From Sporolactobacillus sp. CQH2019 (GTDB taxonomy: Bacteria > Bacillota > Bacilli > Bacillales > Sporolactobacillaceae), in the NCBI RefSeq assembly GCF_028765345.1, contig NZ_JARAJZ010000001.1, positions 186,001 through 250,000 of the forward strand: DNA of 64,000 bases. The letters run 5' to 3'. Of the stretch, positions 7,944 to 18,114 are shown one piece after another (position 1 is the stretch's first letter; each line of letters opens with the position of its first letter). Position numbers and translations under genes: made by a program. The notes beneath the pieces are model-generated. The model searched no databases, was not told the DNA's origin, and was given only the letters and a program-made list of their open reading frames with translations.

Positions 7944-9299
7944 TTATATTCTTTTTTTTCTCAAACATCCGATAAAAAATCCGTCCGTTCCAAACTGAAA
8001 CGGCATCAGCTGAAGCATCGATGCCTGCGGCGACAAACGGCAAGCCTGAACGGCCGACGGAAAACGTGAAAAAAAAGCAGGTTCCCAACTAAAATCGTGA
8101 TGTTGCGATAAAAAACGGTTCAACAAGTCATCGTTTTCCGCACGATTAATGGTACACGTACTGTAGACCAGCCATCCGCCCGCTTTGACCAGGGGTGCGG
8201 ACGCTTCAAGAAGCGAACGTTGAATCGATACAAGCCGCTCGGCGTCCGCACGTGTCTTCTCCCATTTAATTTCCGGTTTGCGGCGGATGACGCCGAAACC
8301 GGAACACGGAGCATCCAGAAGCACACGGTCAAAGGATGCTTCGCCATAGATTTTAAGGGCATTTCTTGCGTCCATAGCCCGTGTTTCAATGATAGAAATT
8401 TCAAGGCGCGCGGCAGTCTTGTCAATCAGTTTCGTCCGATGCTCATGAAGATCGAGTGCGACAATCTTTCCTTTGTTTCCCATCCGCTCGGCAAGATGGG
8501 CGGTTTTCCCTCCCGGTCCCGCGCACGCATCAAGAACCGTCATCCCCGCCGCGGGGGCAAGGGCATCGGCGACAAGCATCGAACTCTGATCCTGAATTGT
8601 CATCCGTCCTGCTTTATAAGCCTCGGTTGCCGCCGGCTGGCCCTCCTCGACCCGCAGACAGTCGGGGGACAGACCGCCGGCCGATGTACGGACACCTTCT
8701 GCTGCCAGCTTTTCCGCCAGCGCCTTTCTGGAAATCTTCAATCGATTGACACGGACAAATGTGCAGGGAATCCTGTTCCCCGCTTCGGCAATCTTGAGCG
8801 ACGTTTCCCGGCCCCACTGTTTCTCCCACATGTCCAGCAGCCATTCGGGCGTACTGTACTGGATAGACAGCCGCCGGCTTTCCGGAAGAACGGCCGAAAG
8901 ATCGGGAGCCCCCTGCCGCAGAAACTGCCTCAATACAGCATTAACGAATCCTGCCGTTCCCCGATGTCCCCGCCGCTTGGCAATCGACACCGCTTCGTTG
9001 ACAATTGCGTGATCGGGAATGCGGTCCAGATAGAGTTTCTGGTAAAAAGAGAGCTGCAGGAGCAGCCTGACCCATTGATCCAGTTTGCGATCGCTTCCGG
9101 TAAAAGCGGACAGAAAATAATCCAGCGTCAGCCTGCGCTGCAGCACGCCGTAGACAATTGTCGTCACCAGAGCTCTGTCTCTTACAGACAGGCCGCTCCC
9201 CGATAAGACATCATTGAGCGCCAGCTGGCTGTAGGCATGATTTTCTGTGATCGAGAGCAGCAAATCAAGAGCCGTCTCCCGTGCCGAATGACGGGTCAT
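7944..9299 (-). CDS. rsmB: 16S rRNA (cytosine(967)-C(5))-methyltransferase
   Basis: AdoMet-dependent m5C methyltransferase of 16S rRNA. The N-terminal NusB-like domain (MTRHSARETALDLLLS) is followed by the Rossmann methyltransferase. The AdoMet motif DACAGPGGKTAHLAERM, the DAPCSGFG motif with one essential cysteine and the STCTI motif with the second catalytic cysteine are visible. The start was chosen where the ATG overlaps the fmt stop (ATGA), giving 451 residues, the usual size. It is translationally coupled to fmt and probably part of the priA-fmt-rsmB-prpC-prkC-rsgA-thiN transcript. Confidence 0.96.
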   Translation of the reverse strand: MTRHSARETALDLLLSITENHAYSQLALNDVLSGSGLSVRDRALVTTIVYGVLQRRLTLDYFLSAFTGSDRKLDQWVRLLLQLSFYQKLYLDRIPDHAIVNEAVSIAKRRGHRGTAGFVNAVLRQFLRQGAPDLSAVLPESRRLSIQYSTPEWLLDMWEKQWGRETSLKIAEAGNRIPCTFVRVNRLKISRKALAEKLAAEGVRTSAGGLSPDCLRVEEGQPAATEAYKAGRMTIQDQSSMLVADALAPAAGMTVLDACAGPGGKTAHLAERMGNKGKIVALDLHEHRTKLIDKTAARLEISIIETRAMDARNALKIYGEASFDRVLLDAPCSGFGVIRRKPEIKWEKTRADAERLVSIQRSLLEASAPLVKAGGWLVYSTCTINRAENDDLLNRFLSQHHDFSWEPAFFSRFPSAVQACRLSPQASMLQLMPFQFGTDGFFIGCLRKKRI

Positions 9300-10240
9300 G
9301 CTTCTTTCCCCAGCAGCGCGCCGATTTCGAGTCCTTTTCCCCGCAGAAAATCGGCGGCACTCATCCGTTTTTTCCCGGCCGGCTGGCATTCGGCCACCTC
9401 AAGCACGCTCCCCGATCCGGCGGCAACCAGGAAGCCCTCTTCGCCCGTATCGATGACCGTGCCCGGTGCCGCAGCGGTTTTCTGTTTTGAAAGCCGTGCG
9501 GCATAAATTTTAAAGATCTTTCCGTCCAGCCGCGTAAAAGCGCCCGGATAAGGATTAAGGCCGCGTATCAAATTGCGGACGGTTTCCGCGGGTTCGTTCC
9601 AATCGATCGCCTCGTCCTCGTGCTTGATACTCGGAGCAAAAGTCGCTTTCGCTTCATCCTGCCGCACCGGCGTCAAACGCCCGGCCGCCAGTTCGGGCAG
9701 CGTCTTCATCAGCAGATCGCTACCGGCGGCACTCAGTTTGTCGTGAAGAATGCCGAACGTGTCGCTGTCGCCAATCGCTACGCGAACCTGGGTCAGAATG
9801 TCTCCGGCATCAAGTTTGCGGACCATGTACATAATTGTGACCCCGGATTCCTTCTTTCCATCGATGACCGCCTGCTGAATCGGTGCCGCGCCGCGGTATT
9901 CGGGGAGAAGGGAAGCATGTACGTTTATGCTCCCGAGCGGCGGCGCCTCAAGCAGGGATTGCGGAAGGATCTGGCCGTACGCCGCCGTAATCAATAAGTC
10001 CGGACTATAGGACAGAATTTCACGCACCGCTTCCGGATCGCGCACCTTTTCCGGCTGCAGCACCGGGATCCGATATTTTAGCGCTAAAAGTTTGACCGGG
10101 GACGGTGTCAGCGTGTGCTTCCTTCCCTTCGGGCGATCCGGCTGGGTCACCACGCAGCGGATTTCATAATTTCTATCATCCAGCAGTCTTTGTAAAACAG
10201 GGACGGCAAAATCAGGCGTTCCCATAAAAATCACTTTCAT
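9296..10240 (-). CDS. fmt: Methionyl-tRNA formyltransferase
   Basis: Formylates initiator Met-tRNA with 10-formyl-tetrahydrofolate. 314 residues. Motifs are the N-terminal MKVIFMGTPDFAVPVL, the SLLPEYRGAAPIQQAVI active-site segment (Asn-His-Asp triad region NVHASLLPEYRG) and LDAGDIL; a C-terminal OB-like tRNA-binding domain follows. The start is well defined by homology. Peptide deformylase (def), normally between priA and fmt in B. subtilis, is not present here; only 40 bp separate the two. Confidence 0.97.
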   Translation of the reverse strand: MKVIFMGTPDFAVPVLQRLLDDRNYEIRCVVTQPDRPKGRKHTLTPSPVKLLALKYRIPVLQPEKVRDPEAVREILSYSPDLLITAAYGQILPQSLLEAPPLGSINVHASLLPEYRGAAPIQQAVIDGKKESGVTIMYMVRKLDAGDILTQVRVAIGDSDTFGILHDKLSAAGSDLLMKTLPELAAGRLTPVRQDEAKATFAPSIKHEDEAIDWNEPAETVRNLIRGLNPYPGAFTRLDGKIFKIYAARLSKQKTAAAPGTVIDTGEEGFLVAAGSGSVLEVAECQPAGKKRMSAADFLRGKGLEIGALLGKEA

Positions 10241-10279
10241 TCAATCATCCTCTTTATTGTCCTCTGCCCGTTTCCGTTT

Positions 10280-12691
10280 TCACATTAAAACAACGGGATT
10301 CAGATCGATCGACAGTTGCAGACCGTCTTTTTCCGTATTCTGAAAATGCAGCGAGATCTTTTTCAGGATCGGGAAAAGTTCAGGCTCTCTTTTGTATTTT
10401 ACCATGCACTGATAGCGATATCTATCTTTTATCCTGGCAATCGCGGGAACAACGGGTCCGTATATCCGTGCCGATTGCGACAGGTTGTTCTTCAGCATCG
10501 AGACAATGCGCTCTGCCGCATCCGCCGCCCGCGCCGGTTCCGGATGGGTCAGATTAATAAGTACGAGAAAGTAGAACGGAGGATAGCCGTGACGGCGCCG
10601 GAGCTGCATTTCCTCGTGATAAAAGCGCATATAATCGTGATGCGCCGCGTCGACTATGGCATAATGATCCGGCGTATAGCTTTGAATGACAACCTCTCCC
10701 GCAAGATCATGTCTGCCGGCCCTGCCGGAAACCTGCGTCAGAAGCTGAAAGGTTTTTTCGGATGCCCGGAAGTCGGGAAGATGGAGCATCGAATCCGCCG
10801 CCAGAACGCCGACCAGCGTCACTTTCGGAAAATCAAGGCCCTTGGCGATCATCTGGGTCCCAAGCAAAATATCCGCCTGATGCGCACCGAACCGGCGCAG
10901 CAGTTTTTCATGGCCGCCCTTCTGCCTTGTCGTATCGACATCCATCCTGATGACCCGTGCCTCGGGAAGCAGGCGATTCAGCTCGGCTTCTACCTTCTGC
11001 GTCCCCGTTCCGAAATAACGCATAGAATCGCTGCCGCACGACGGACAGGTGTCGGGCATCCGTTCTTCATAACCGCAGTAATGACACTTGAGCAGGCGGC
11101 CGGCATGATGGTATGTCAATGAAATGTCGCAGTGCGGGCATTTGATCACGGTTCCGCACGACCGGCACATGACAAAAGTCGAATACCCGCGCCGATTCAG
11201 AAACAGTAAGATCTGTTCTCTTTTTTCCAGCCGGTCCTTGATTTTAAAAAACAGAGCTCTTGAAAACATCGAATGGTTGCCCGCCCGCATTTCTTCGCGC
11301 AGATCGACAATCTCAACCGGCGGCATCGGATGATGGTTGAAACGGTCTTTCAGTGTGAGCAGCGTATAGACTTTCTTCTGAGCCCTGGCAAAAGACTCCA
11401 GAGACGGTGTCGCGCTGCCGAGCACGACGGGACAGCCGTGGCGGCGTCCGCGATAAATAGCTACATCCCGGGCATGGTAGCGGGGACTGTCGTCCTGCTT
11501 ATAGCTTGTCTCGTGTTCTTCATCGATCACAATCAGGCCCAGCCGTTCGAAAGGAGCAAAAACGGCCGATCGTGCCCCGACAGCTACCTTGACAAGGCCC
11601 TTTCGGATTTTGCGCCACTCATCGTATTTTTCGCCCCGGCTCAGGCCGCTGTGCATGACGGCCACCTCATCGCCGAAACGTCCCTTGAAACGCTCCACCA
11701 TCTGCGGGGTCAGCGAGATTTCCGGAACTAGCACAATCGCCTGCTTTCCGAGCGCAATCACTTTCTGGATGGCCTGAAGATAAATCTCGGTCTTGCCGCT
11801 GCCCGTCACCCCGTGACAAAGAAAAACACGGGGCTCGTCCTTTTCGATTGAACCAAGAATCGGAGCCAGTGCCTGATTCTGTTCCGCGGTCAGAGGAAGC
11901 GGACGGGTCGGCGGGCCCGGCCGACGATAAGGATTGCGGAACTGCTCAACCATTTCCCGTTTCAGCAAGCCTTTTTTTTCTAATCGCCCCAGGGCTTCTC
12001 TGCTCAGATGATATTTATGAATCAGTTCGTTCACCGGCAATCGAAGCGGCCGATCGATAAAAAAAGACAGCGCTTCTTTTTGCCGTTTCGACCGTCCGTC
12101 AAGCTCTCCCTCGGCCCGGAGCAGCTCCTCCCGCGGGACAGCCGCGGAAAACGCCAGGACTTTTCTGGCACGGGCCTGATTTCCGACAAGCCGGTTCAGG
12201 GAAATGATGTTTTCATCAAGCGCCTCGTTCACTTCTTTTAACAGTTCAGGATGCTTTTTTTCAACCGTGTCCCATTCGATCGTCTTTTCAGAGAGAAAAA
12301 TCCGGCTCAGCTGCGGAAAGCGCTGGCGCAGCCGGTCCGGATTTTCAACCGTCAGACCTTTATGATAGTCGGCTTTCATCACCGCCGGCAGCATCGCCAG
12401 AAAGGCGGAAACGGTCGGACAAAGCGTTGTATCGGCGAGCCAGCGGCCGAGATCCAGTAATTCACCGGTCAGCACCGGCAGATGGTCGACGAGGCGTTCA
12501 ATGGTTTTTAATTTGCCGAAAGAGGATTCTTCTTTAAGCGATACGACGAACCCGAGCCGCCGGGTCCTTCCGAACGGTACGATCACCCGCATTCCCGGCC
12601 TGACAAAATCAGAAAGCGCTTCAGGAATCTGATAATCGAAAGGCTTGTCAACGGGGCTGGCCGCTATATCAACATAGACTTCGGCAATCAA
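10280..12691 (-). CDS. priA: Primosomal replication restart helicase
   Basis: Superfamily 2 DNA helicase restarting stalled replication forks. The protein has a 3'-DNA-binding N-domain (LIAEVYVDIAASPVDKPFDY), Walker A GVTGSGKTEIYLQ, DEEH box, and the zinc region with cysteines in CRSCGTVIKCPHC and CHYCGYEERMPDTCPSCG, followed by helicase motif GTGTQKVE. The TTG start is inferred: it aligns with the family N-terminus and overlaps the coaBC stop as TTGA, the same coupling used by murD and ylmE. An earlier in-frame start would add 14 unconserved residues. 803 residues. Confidence 0.94.
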   Translation of the reverse strand: MIAEVYVDIAASPVDKPFDYQIPEALSDFVRPGMRVIVPFGRTRRLGFVVSLKEESSFGKLKTIERLVDHLPVLTGELLDLGRWLADTTLCPTVSAFLAMLPAVMKADYHKGLTVENPDRLRQRFPQLSRIFLSEKTIEWDTVEKKHPELLKEVNEALDENIISLNRLVGNQARARKVLAFSAAVPREELLRAEGELDGRSKRQKEALSFFIDRPLRLPVNELIHKYHLSREALGRLEKKGLLKREMVEQFRNPYRRPGPPTRPLPLTAEQNQALAPILGSIEKDEPRVFLCHGVTGSGKTEIYLQAIQKVIALGKQAIVLVPEISLTPQMVERFKGRFGDEVAVMHSGLSRGEKYDEWRKIRKGLVKVAVGARSAVFAPFERLGLIVIDEEHETSYKQDDSPRYHARDVAIYRGRRHGCPVVLGSATPSLESFARAQKKVYTLLTLKDRFNHHPMPPVEIVDLREEMRAGNHSMFSRALFFKIKDRLEKREQILLFLNRRGYSTFVMCRSCGTVIKCPHCDISLTYHHAGRLLKCHYCGYEERMPDTCPSCGSDSMRYFGTGTQKVEAELNRLLPEARVIRMDVDTTRQKGGHEKLLRRFGAHQADILLGTQMIAKGLDFPKVTLVGVLAADSMLHLPDFRASEKTFQLLTQVSGRAGRHDLAGEVVIQSYTPDHYAIVDAAHHDYMRFYHEEMQLRRRHGYPPFYFLVLINLTHPEPARAADAAERIVSMLKNNLSQSARIYGPVVPAIARIKDRYRYQCMVKYKREPELFPILKKISLHFQNTEKDGLQLSIDLNPVVLM

Positions 12692-13908
12692 TGCAGAACG
12701 CTCGTTTCCAGGAGACCGGCAAGCGCCCGGCAAATCTCCTCGGCAACCTTCTGTTTTGACATTTGTTCGAGTGCCTGCCGCCGGCCGTCGGCAAAGAAAA
12801 AGGTGACCTTGTTCGTGTCTTTTCTGAATCCATCCTCCACCCGGTTGGCGACAAGTAAATCAAGATGCTTTTCCTCCAGCTTCTGCCTTGCGTTTGTTTC
12901 CAGATCCTCCGTTTCGGCCGCAAAACCGACCAGCAGCTGATGGGTTTTCCGGCTGCCGATTTCCTTGAGAATATCAGGATTGCGGACCAGCGTTACGACC
13001 AGCGGACCGTCGCCCTTTTTGATTTTGTGTTGGCTGACCGTCTCCGGCCGATAATCAGCCACTGCGGCCGCTTTAACAACAGCATCGACGGTTTCAAACC
13101 GTTTGACCACCGCTTCGTACATCTCACGAGCCGAATTCACTTTAATGACAGGAACATCCTGAGGCGCTTCCAGCTGGGTAGGACCGGCTATAAGCGTCAC
13201 TTCGGCGCCCGCCCGTTTGGCGGCACAGGCAACGGCATAGCCCATTTTACCGCTTGAGTGATTGCTGAAATAGCGCACAGGATCGATCGCTTCCAATGTC
13301 GGGCCCGCAGTAACCAGAATCTTCTTTCCATTAAGCGCAGGCAGCAAATCGGCCGGCCCGGTGCCGGCAAAGTAGGCCTCGATTTCCGCGAACAGGGCTT
13401 TCGGTTCAACCAGCCGCCCCTTCCCGGTCCAGCCGCACGCCAGTCTCCCCTGATCGGGACCGATCAGCCGATAGCCGAACTCCTCAAGTGTCCGAAGATT
13501 TTTTTGAACAGCAGGATGAGCATACATGTTCACGTTCATGGCCGGAGCAATCCATACCGGAGCCTTGGACGCCAGAATCACTGTCGAAAGCATATCGTCG
13601 GCCAGGCCCGCCGCCAGTTTTCCAATCATATTTGCCGTCGCCGGAGCGACAAGCAGCAGATCCGCCGTATCGGCAAGATCAATATGGGCGATCTGCCCCT
13701 CTCTTTTTTCCGCGAACACACTTTCATAAACCGGCCGGCGTGTCAGTGCCTGAAAAGTCGCCTCGCCAATAAAACGCTTGGCAGCTTCGGTCATGACCAC
13801 ATCGACGATTGCTCCCGATTTCACAAGCAGGCTCGAAAGTTCGGCGGCTTTATATGCAGCTATGCCGCCGGTCAGGCCGAGCACAATTTTTTTCCCGGAA
13901 AGCGTCAT
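12688..13908 (-). CDS. coaBC: Bifunctional phosphopantothenoylcysteine decarboxylase/synthetase
   Basis: Two consecutive steps of coenzyme A synthesis. The N-terminal CoaC flavoprotein half carries GGIAAYKA, the PAMNVNMY substrate loop and the catalytic cysteine in GRLACGWTGKGRL. The C-terminal CoaB half begins near NGKKILVTAGPT and contains NHSSGKMG and DAVVKAAAVADYRP. 406 residues, normal. Its stop overlaps the priA start. A strong terminator stands between upstream rpoZ and this gene, so it probably has its own promoter or depends on readthrough. Confidence 0.96.
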   Translation of the reverse strand: MTLSGKKIVLGLTGGIAAYKAAELSSLLVKSGAIVDVVMTEAAKRFIGEATFQALTRRPVYESVFAEKREGQIAHIDLADTADLLLVAPATANMIGKLAAGLADDMLSTVILASKAPVWIAPAMNVNMYAHPAVQKNLRTLEEFGYRLIGPDQGRLACGWTGKGRLVEPKALFAEIEAYFAGTGPADLLPALNGKKILVTAGPTLEAIDPVRYFSNHSSGKMGYAVACAAKRAGAEVTLIAGPTQLEAPQDVPVIKVNSAREMYEAVVKRFETVDAVVKAAAVADYRPETVSQHKIKKGDGPLVVTLVRNPDILKEIGSRKTHQLLVGFAAETEDLETNARQKLEEKHLDLLVANRVEDGFRKDTNKVTFFFADGRRQALEQMSKQKVAEEICRALAGLLETSVLH

Positions 13909-14008
13909 TTTTTTCTCCCCTTTCCTCGCAACGCCGGATCTTTCTCTACGCGCTGACGATCGGTAAATCCCGTTTTTTAGTTTGAAAGCCCGTTACCCTG
14001 CGGTTGTA

Positions 14009-14042
14009 CAAAAAACAACAACCTGCAGAAAGGTTGTTGATG
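14009..14042 (-). terminator. Rho-independent terminator after rpoZ
   Basis: Perfect stem AACAACCT/AGGTTGTT with a six-base loop followed on the minus strand by TTTTTTG. It separates the gmk-rpoZ transcript from coaBC. Confidence 0.85.
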
Positions 14043-14064
14043 TATCCGATCAGAGCCCGGATGA

Positions 14065-14900
<836 letters not shown>

Positions 14901-15161
14901 TCATGCATCATCCGTCACATCGTCATGCTGAATCAATCTCTGGGAAACCGTCTCCGGCTGCACAGAAGAAAGGATGACGTGGTCACTATCCATGACAATA
15001 ACCGCCCGGGTCCTTCGGCCGTATGTGGCATCGATCAGTTTATTATGATCCCGGGCGACTTTGATCAGCCGCTTGATCGGCTGCGATTCGGGACTGATAA
15101 TCGAGACAATTCTGCCCGCGGACGCAATATTCCCGAATCCTATATTGATTAATCTGATCAC
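14901..15161 (-). CDS. remA: Extracellular matrix regulator RemA (DUF370)
   Basis: 86-residue DNA-binding protein that activates biofilm matrix and osmoprotection genes in B. subtilis. Nearly the whole family signature is visible: [50 protein letters not shown] and [14 protein letters not shown]. It starts with GTG nine bases after AGGGAAGTG. It lies between yicC and gmk as in relatives and is probably cotranscribed with them. Confidence 0.95.
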   Translation of the reverse strand: MIRLINIGFGNIASAGRIVSIISPESQPIKRLIKVARDHNKLIDATYGRRTRAVIVMDSDHVILSSVQPETVSQRLIQHDDVTDDA

Positions 15162-15191
15162 AGCACAATCACTTCCCTGTTCGTGATAACG

Positions 15192-16073
15192 TCATTCAAC
15201 ATTCTGAACCTGCTCCCTTAGTTTTTCAACCTCGCCTTTAATGGATACAACCCTTCCGCTCACTTCGGCACTGTTTCCCTTCGAACCGATTGTATTCATT
15301 TCGCGGTTCATTTCCTGAATAAGAAAGTCAAGCCGGCGGCCGACCGGCAGGGGCTCGTCAAGTAAAGCCCGGAATTGGGAAAGATGGCTCTTCATCCGGA
15401 TCAGCTCTTCATCAACCGCCGACTTATCTGCAAAAACGGCGATTTCATTCATCAGCCTCTCCTCATCGATCGCATAATGATTTCCCAGAAAGTCAGACAC
15501 ATCATGCCTGAGCCGCTGCTCATAAGCTTCATGCACGCGAGGTGCAAATCCCGCGAGCTCGGAAATCTGCTGTTCGACCCAATCAACCTTTTTTCGAAGA
15601 TCCTCGCCGAGCCGGGCGCCTTCCCTCCGCCTCATCCCGACAAGCTGTTCGCAGGCCCGGCCGATCGTCTTCAGGACAAGCGGCTCCATTGCTCTCGCCG
15701 CCGACCCGTCTGCCTCCCGGACGGAAAAAACACCTGGTAAAAGCAGGATATTGCTGAAGTCCCATTCTTTTCCGCCGCAGCGCCGTTCCATTTCTCTGGC
15801 CGCGTCCAGATACTGATCGACGACCTGCCAATTCGTACCGACCTGCGGGGCAACGGCTTTACTGCCGTCGATCATTAAAAAAAGAGTCAGCGCACCTCTC
15901 TTAATATAGGAATGAACGGTCTTCCTGATTTTATCTTCCAGATAGAATAAAGGTCTGGGGATGTTGAGAGAAAGATCGAAAAAGCGATGATTCACTGATT
16001 TCAGCTCAACCCGGACAGTCGTCTCATCCTGTTTGAGCGATGCCGCGCCGAAACCGGTCATGCTGTTTATCAT
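15192..16073 (-). CDS. yicC: YicC/YloC family endoribonuclease
   Basis: 293-residue member of the YicC family, conserved RNA endonucleases with a role in stationary phase. N-terminal MINSMTGFGAASLKQ and VELKSVNHRFFDLSLN and C-terminal FLIQEMNREMNTIGSK plus SIKGEVEKLREQVQN are diagnostic. First gene of the yicC-remA-gmk-rpoZ unit; a promoter candidate (TTGCTT, 18 bp, TAAAAT) lies just upstream. Substrate specificity in this organism is unknown. Confidence 0.94.
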   Translation of the reverse strand: MINSMTGFGAASLKQDETTVRVELKSVNHRFFDLSLNIPRPLFYLEDKIRKTVHSYIKRGALTLFLMIDGSKAVAPQVGTNWQVVDQYLDAAREMERRCGGKEWDFSNILLLPGVFSVREADGSAARAMEPLVLKTIGRACEQLVGMRRREGARLGEDLRKKVDWVEQQISELAGFAPRVHEAYEQRLRHDVSDFLGNHYAIDEERLMNEIAVFADKSAVDEELIRMKSHLSQFRALLDEPLPVGRRLDFLIQEMNREMNTIGSKGNSAEVSGRVVSIKGEVEKLREQVQNVE

Positions 16074-16093
16074 CCAATCACTTCCACCCTCTC

Positions 16094-16123
16094 ATTTTAA
16101 ACAAAACAGCACCTTTGAAGCAA
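16094..16123 (-). promoter_or_regulatory. Candidate SigA promoter of yicC-remA-gmk-rpoZ
   Basis: Minus-strand TTGCTT and TAAAAT separated by 18 bp, 21 bp before the yicC start codon region. Confidence 0.35.
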
Positions 16124-16183
16124 GCAAACCCGCAAAATATGTCGACCTGTTTTTTGTCATTTTTGCGGCCGCTGCGGAGAACT

Positions 16184-17917
16184 TTACCCGCCCTGCCCCT
16201 CGGCTTCGGGTTTCTTCCTTAATTTCAGGACAAGCGATTCATCCGGGGTCACATAGAGTGTCCTCTGATCCGTATAGATGACGAATCCGGGTTTCGCGCC
16301 GCCCGGCTTTTTCACGAACTTTACTTTTGTATAGTCAACAGGGACGCCGCTTCCCAGCCGCGATTTGCTGAAAAAAGCGGCCAGCGCCGCCGCTTCGGCA
16401 AGCGTCCGTTCGCTCGGCTGTTCCGATCGGATCACGACATGCGAGCCCGGAATATTTTTTGTGTGCAGCCACACCTCTTCGCGCCCGCCTACTTTTGTCG
16501 TCAGATAATCATTCTGTTTGTTATTTTTGCCAACGAGGATCTCTGTTCCGTCCGACGCATAATAGCGGTCGATTTCGGGGCGCGTTTTTTTCTTTTTCCC
16601 GCGGGCGGGCCGTTTCTTTTTCAGATAGCCCCCCTCTTCAAGCTCCTCGCGGATCCCGGCGATGTCCTTGAGCGAAGCCGTTTCCACCTGCTGCATCAGA
16701 TTATCAAAATAGACAATTTCCTCTTTTGTCCGGCCGATCTGATCGCGGACAACCCGTTTGGCGGTCTTCGCTTTGTTGTATTTTTTAAACCAAGCCTGGG
16801 CGTTTCCCGACGGTGTCCGGTTCGGATTCAGAGGAATCGTGACGGTCGCCTGATTGCCGTCATAGTAATTGACGGCCTCGACTGCGCGGTCCCCCCTTTT
16901 GAAACGGTGCATGTTCGCCGTCAGCAGCTCGCCGTACAGGCGGTAGGTATCGGCATTGTCCGCTTCCCGCACGGTCTTCTCAAGTTTCTTCAGTTTCGCT
17001 TTGTTTTTTTTCAGTTCCAGTGCGATAAAGTGGCTGAGATCGCCGGCTTTCTGCTTAACGGCATCCGTTTCCGCCTTTACCACATAAAAATGATCAAGCA
17101 TTTCATTCACATCGGAGAATTCTTGCTTCTTGCCTTCCAGGTGAGTCAGGTCAAGCACATGGCACTCATCTCTGCCGCCTTTGCCATAGATAATATTCGG
17201 ACGATAGTCATGATTGCGGATCGCGGCCTGCACGATCTCAAAAGCACGGGCAATCGCCTCCTGATAAGGCAGGCCGGCCCGATGGACAATTTCACTGCCG
17301 ATCAGCGGCGAGAAACCGCTGACGGCACCGACGATCTGGCGGTCGATCCGCCCGCCATTCCATTCCAGCTGGCTGATCAGATCCTTCACCGGCATCTCCA
17401 GCGGATTCAGTTTTCCCTGATCGGGCGGAGCGACATAGGTTTCACCCGGCAGCACCGTCCGGTAACGGTTGACAGCGGACGTCAGATGCTTCACGCTGTC
17501 GATGATCCGGCCCGAATCTTTGTCGATCAGAATGACGTTGCTGTGCCGGCCCATTAATTCGATAATCAGCTGTTTCTCCGATAAGTCTCCGAGTTCATTG
17601 CGCGTTCGGAAATCGATGTGAACAATCCGCTCCAGTCCAACCTGTTCGATCCGCTCAATCACACTGCCTTCCAGATGCTTGCGCAGCAACATGCAGAACA
17701 TCGGCGGCTCCTGCGGATTTCCTTCAGTCAGGCGGGTCAGATGCAGCCGCGCAAACGCTGCATTGACGGAAATCAGCAACTTTCCGTGCGCACTCCTGGA
17801 ACGCAGATGAAAAATCAGATCGGTTGCCGTCGGTTGATATATTTTTGCAACCCGTCCGCCGACGAAGTCCTGCAGACTCCGGACAACGGCGCGGGTGACA
17901 ATGCCGTCAAAAGACAT
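16184..17917 (-). CDS. rqcH: Ribosome quality control protein RqcH (NFACT family, FbpA-like)
   Basis: Bacterial Rqc2/NEMF homologue that recruits tRNA-Ala to stalled 50S subunits and adds alanine tails. The start MSFDGIVTRAVV follows GCGAGGGATCC; upstream codons are not conserved. Order: NFACT-N domain (MSFDGIVTR to the MGRHSNVILID region), helix-hairpin-helix and long coiled coil in the middle (KAKLKKLEKTVREADN), then the NFACT-R domain (GTEILVGKNNKQNDYLT, WLHTKNIPGSHVVI). 577 residues, normal. A terminator-like hairpin lies in its leader. Confidence 0.95.
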   Translation of the reverse strand: MSFDGIVTRAVVRSLQDFVGGRVAKIYQPTATDLIFHLRSRSAHGKLLISVNAAFARLHLTRLTEGNPQEPPMFCMLLRKHLEGSVIERIEQVGLERIVHIDFRTRNELGDLSEKQLIIELMGRHSNVILIDKDSGRIIDSVKHLTSAVNRYRTVLPGETYVAPPDQGKLNPLEMPVKDLISQLEWNGGRIDRQIVGAVSGFSPLIGSEIVHRAGLPYQEAIARAFEIVQAAIRNHDYRPNIIYGKGGRDECHVLDLTHLEGKKQEFSDVNEMLDHFYVVKAETDAVKQKAGDLSHFIALELKKNKAKLKKLEKTVREADNADTYRLYGELLTANMHRFKRGDRAVEAVNYYDGNQATVTIPLNPNRTPSGNAQAWFKKYNKAKTAKRVVRDQIGRTKEEIVYFDNLMQQVETASLKDIAGIREELEEGGYLKKKRPARGKKKKTRPEIDRYYASDGTEILVGKNNKQNDYLTTKVGGREEVWLHTKNIPGSHVVIRSEQPSERTLAEAAALAAFFSKSRLGSGVPVDYTKVKFVKKPGGAKPGFVIYTDQRTLYVTPDESLVLKLRKKPEAEGQGG

Positions 17918-17933
17918 GATGGATCCCTCGCTT

Positions 17934-17965
17934 TCAAAAAAAGCGGGCATCGGCTGCTCGCTTTT
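17934..17965 (-). terminator. Terminator-like hairpin in the rqcH leader
   Basis: On the minus strand AAAAGCGAGCA...TGCCCGCTTTTTTT forms a hairpin with a T-run, ending about 17 bases before the rqcH start and downstream of a possible promoter (TATAGT near 17990). It could be an attenuator or the terminator of an older upstream gene. Confidence 0.5.
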
Positions 17966-18114
17966 CCAACACACTATAACACTATAATAGTTATCAGCTT
18001 TTATTGTCTCACCCCAGGGCGCCGTGCGTCAAGAATGATTCCGAATTCAATCCGGGATTTTCATTCACTGCGACTATTTTCATAAGCTAACAGAAAGAAG
18101 GAAGCCGCTTGTTT

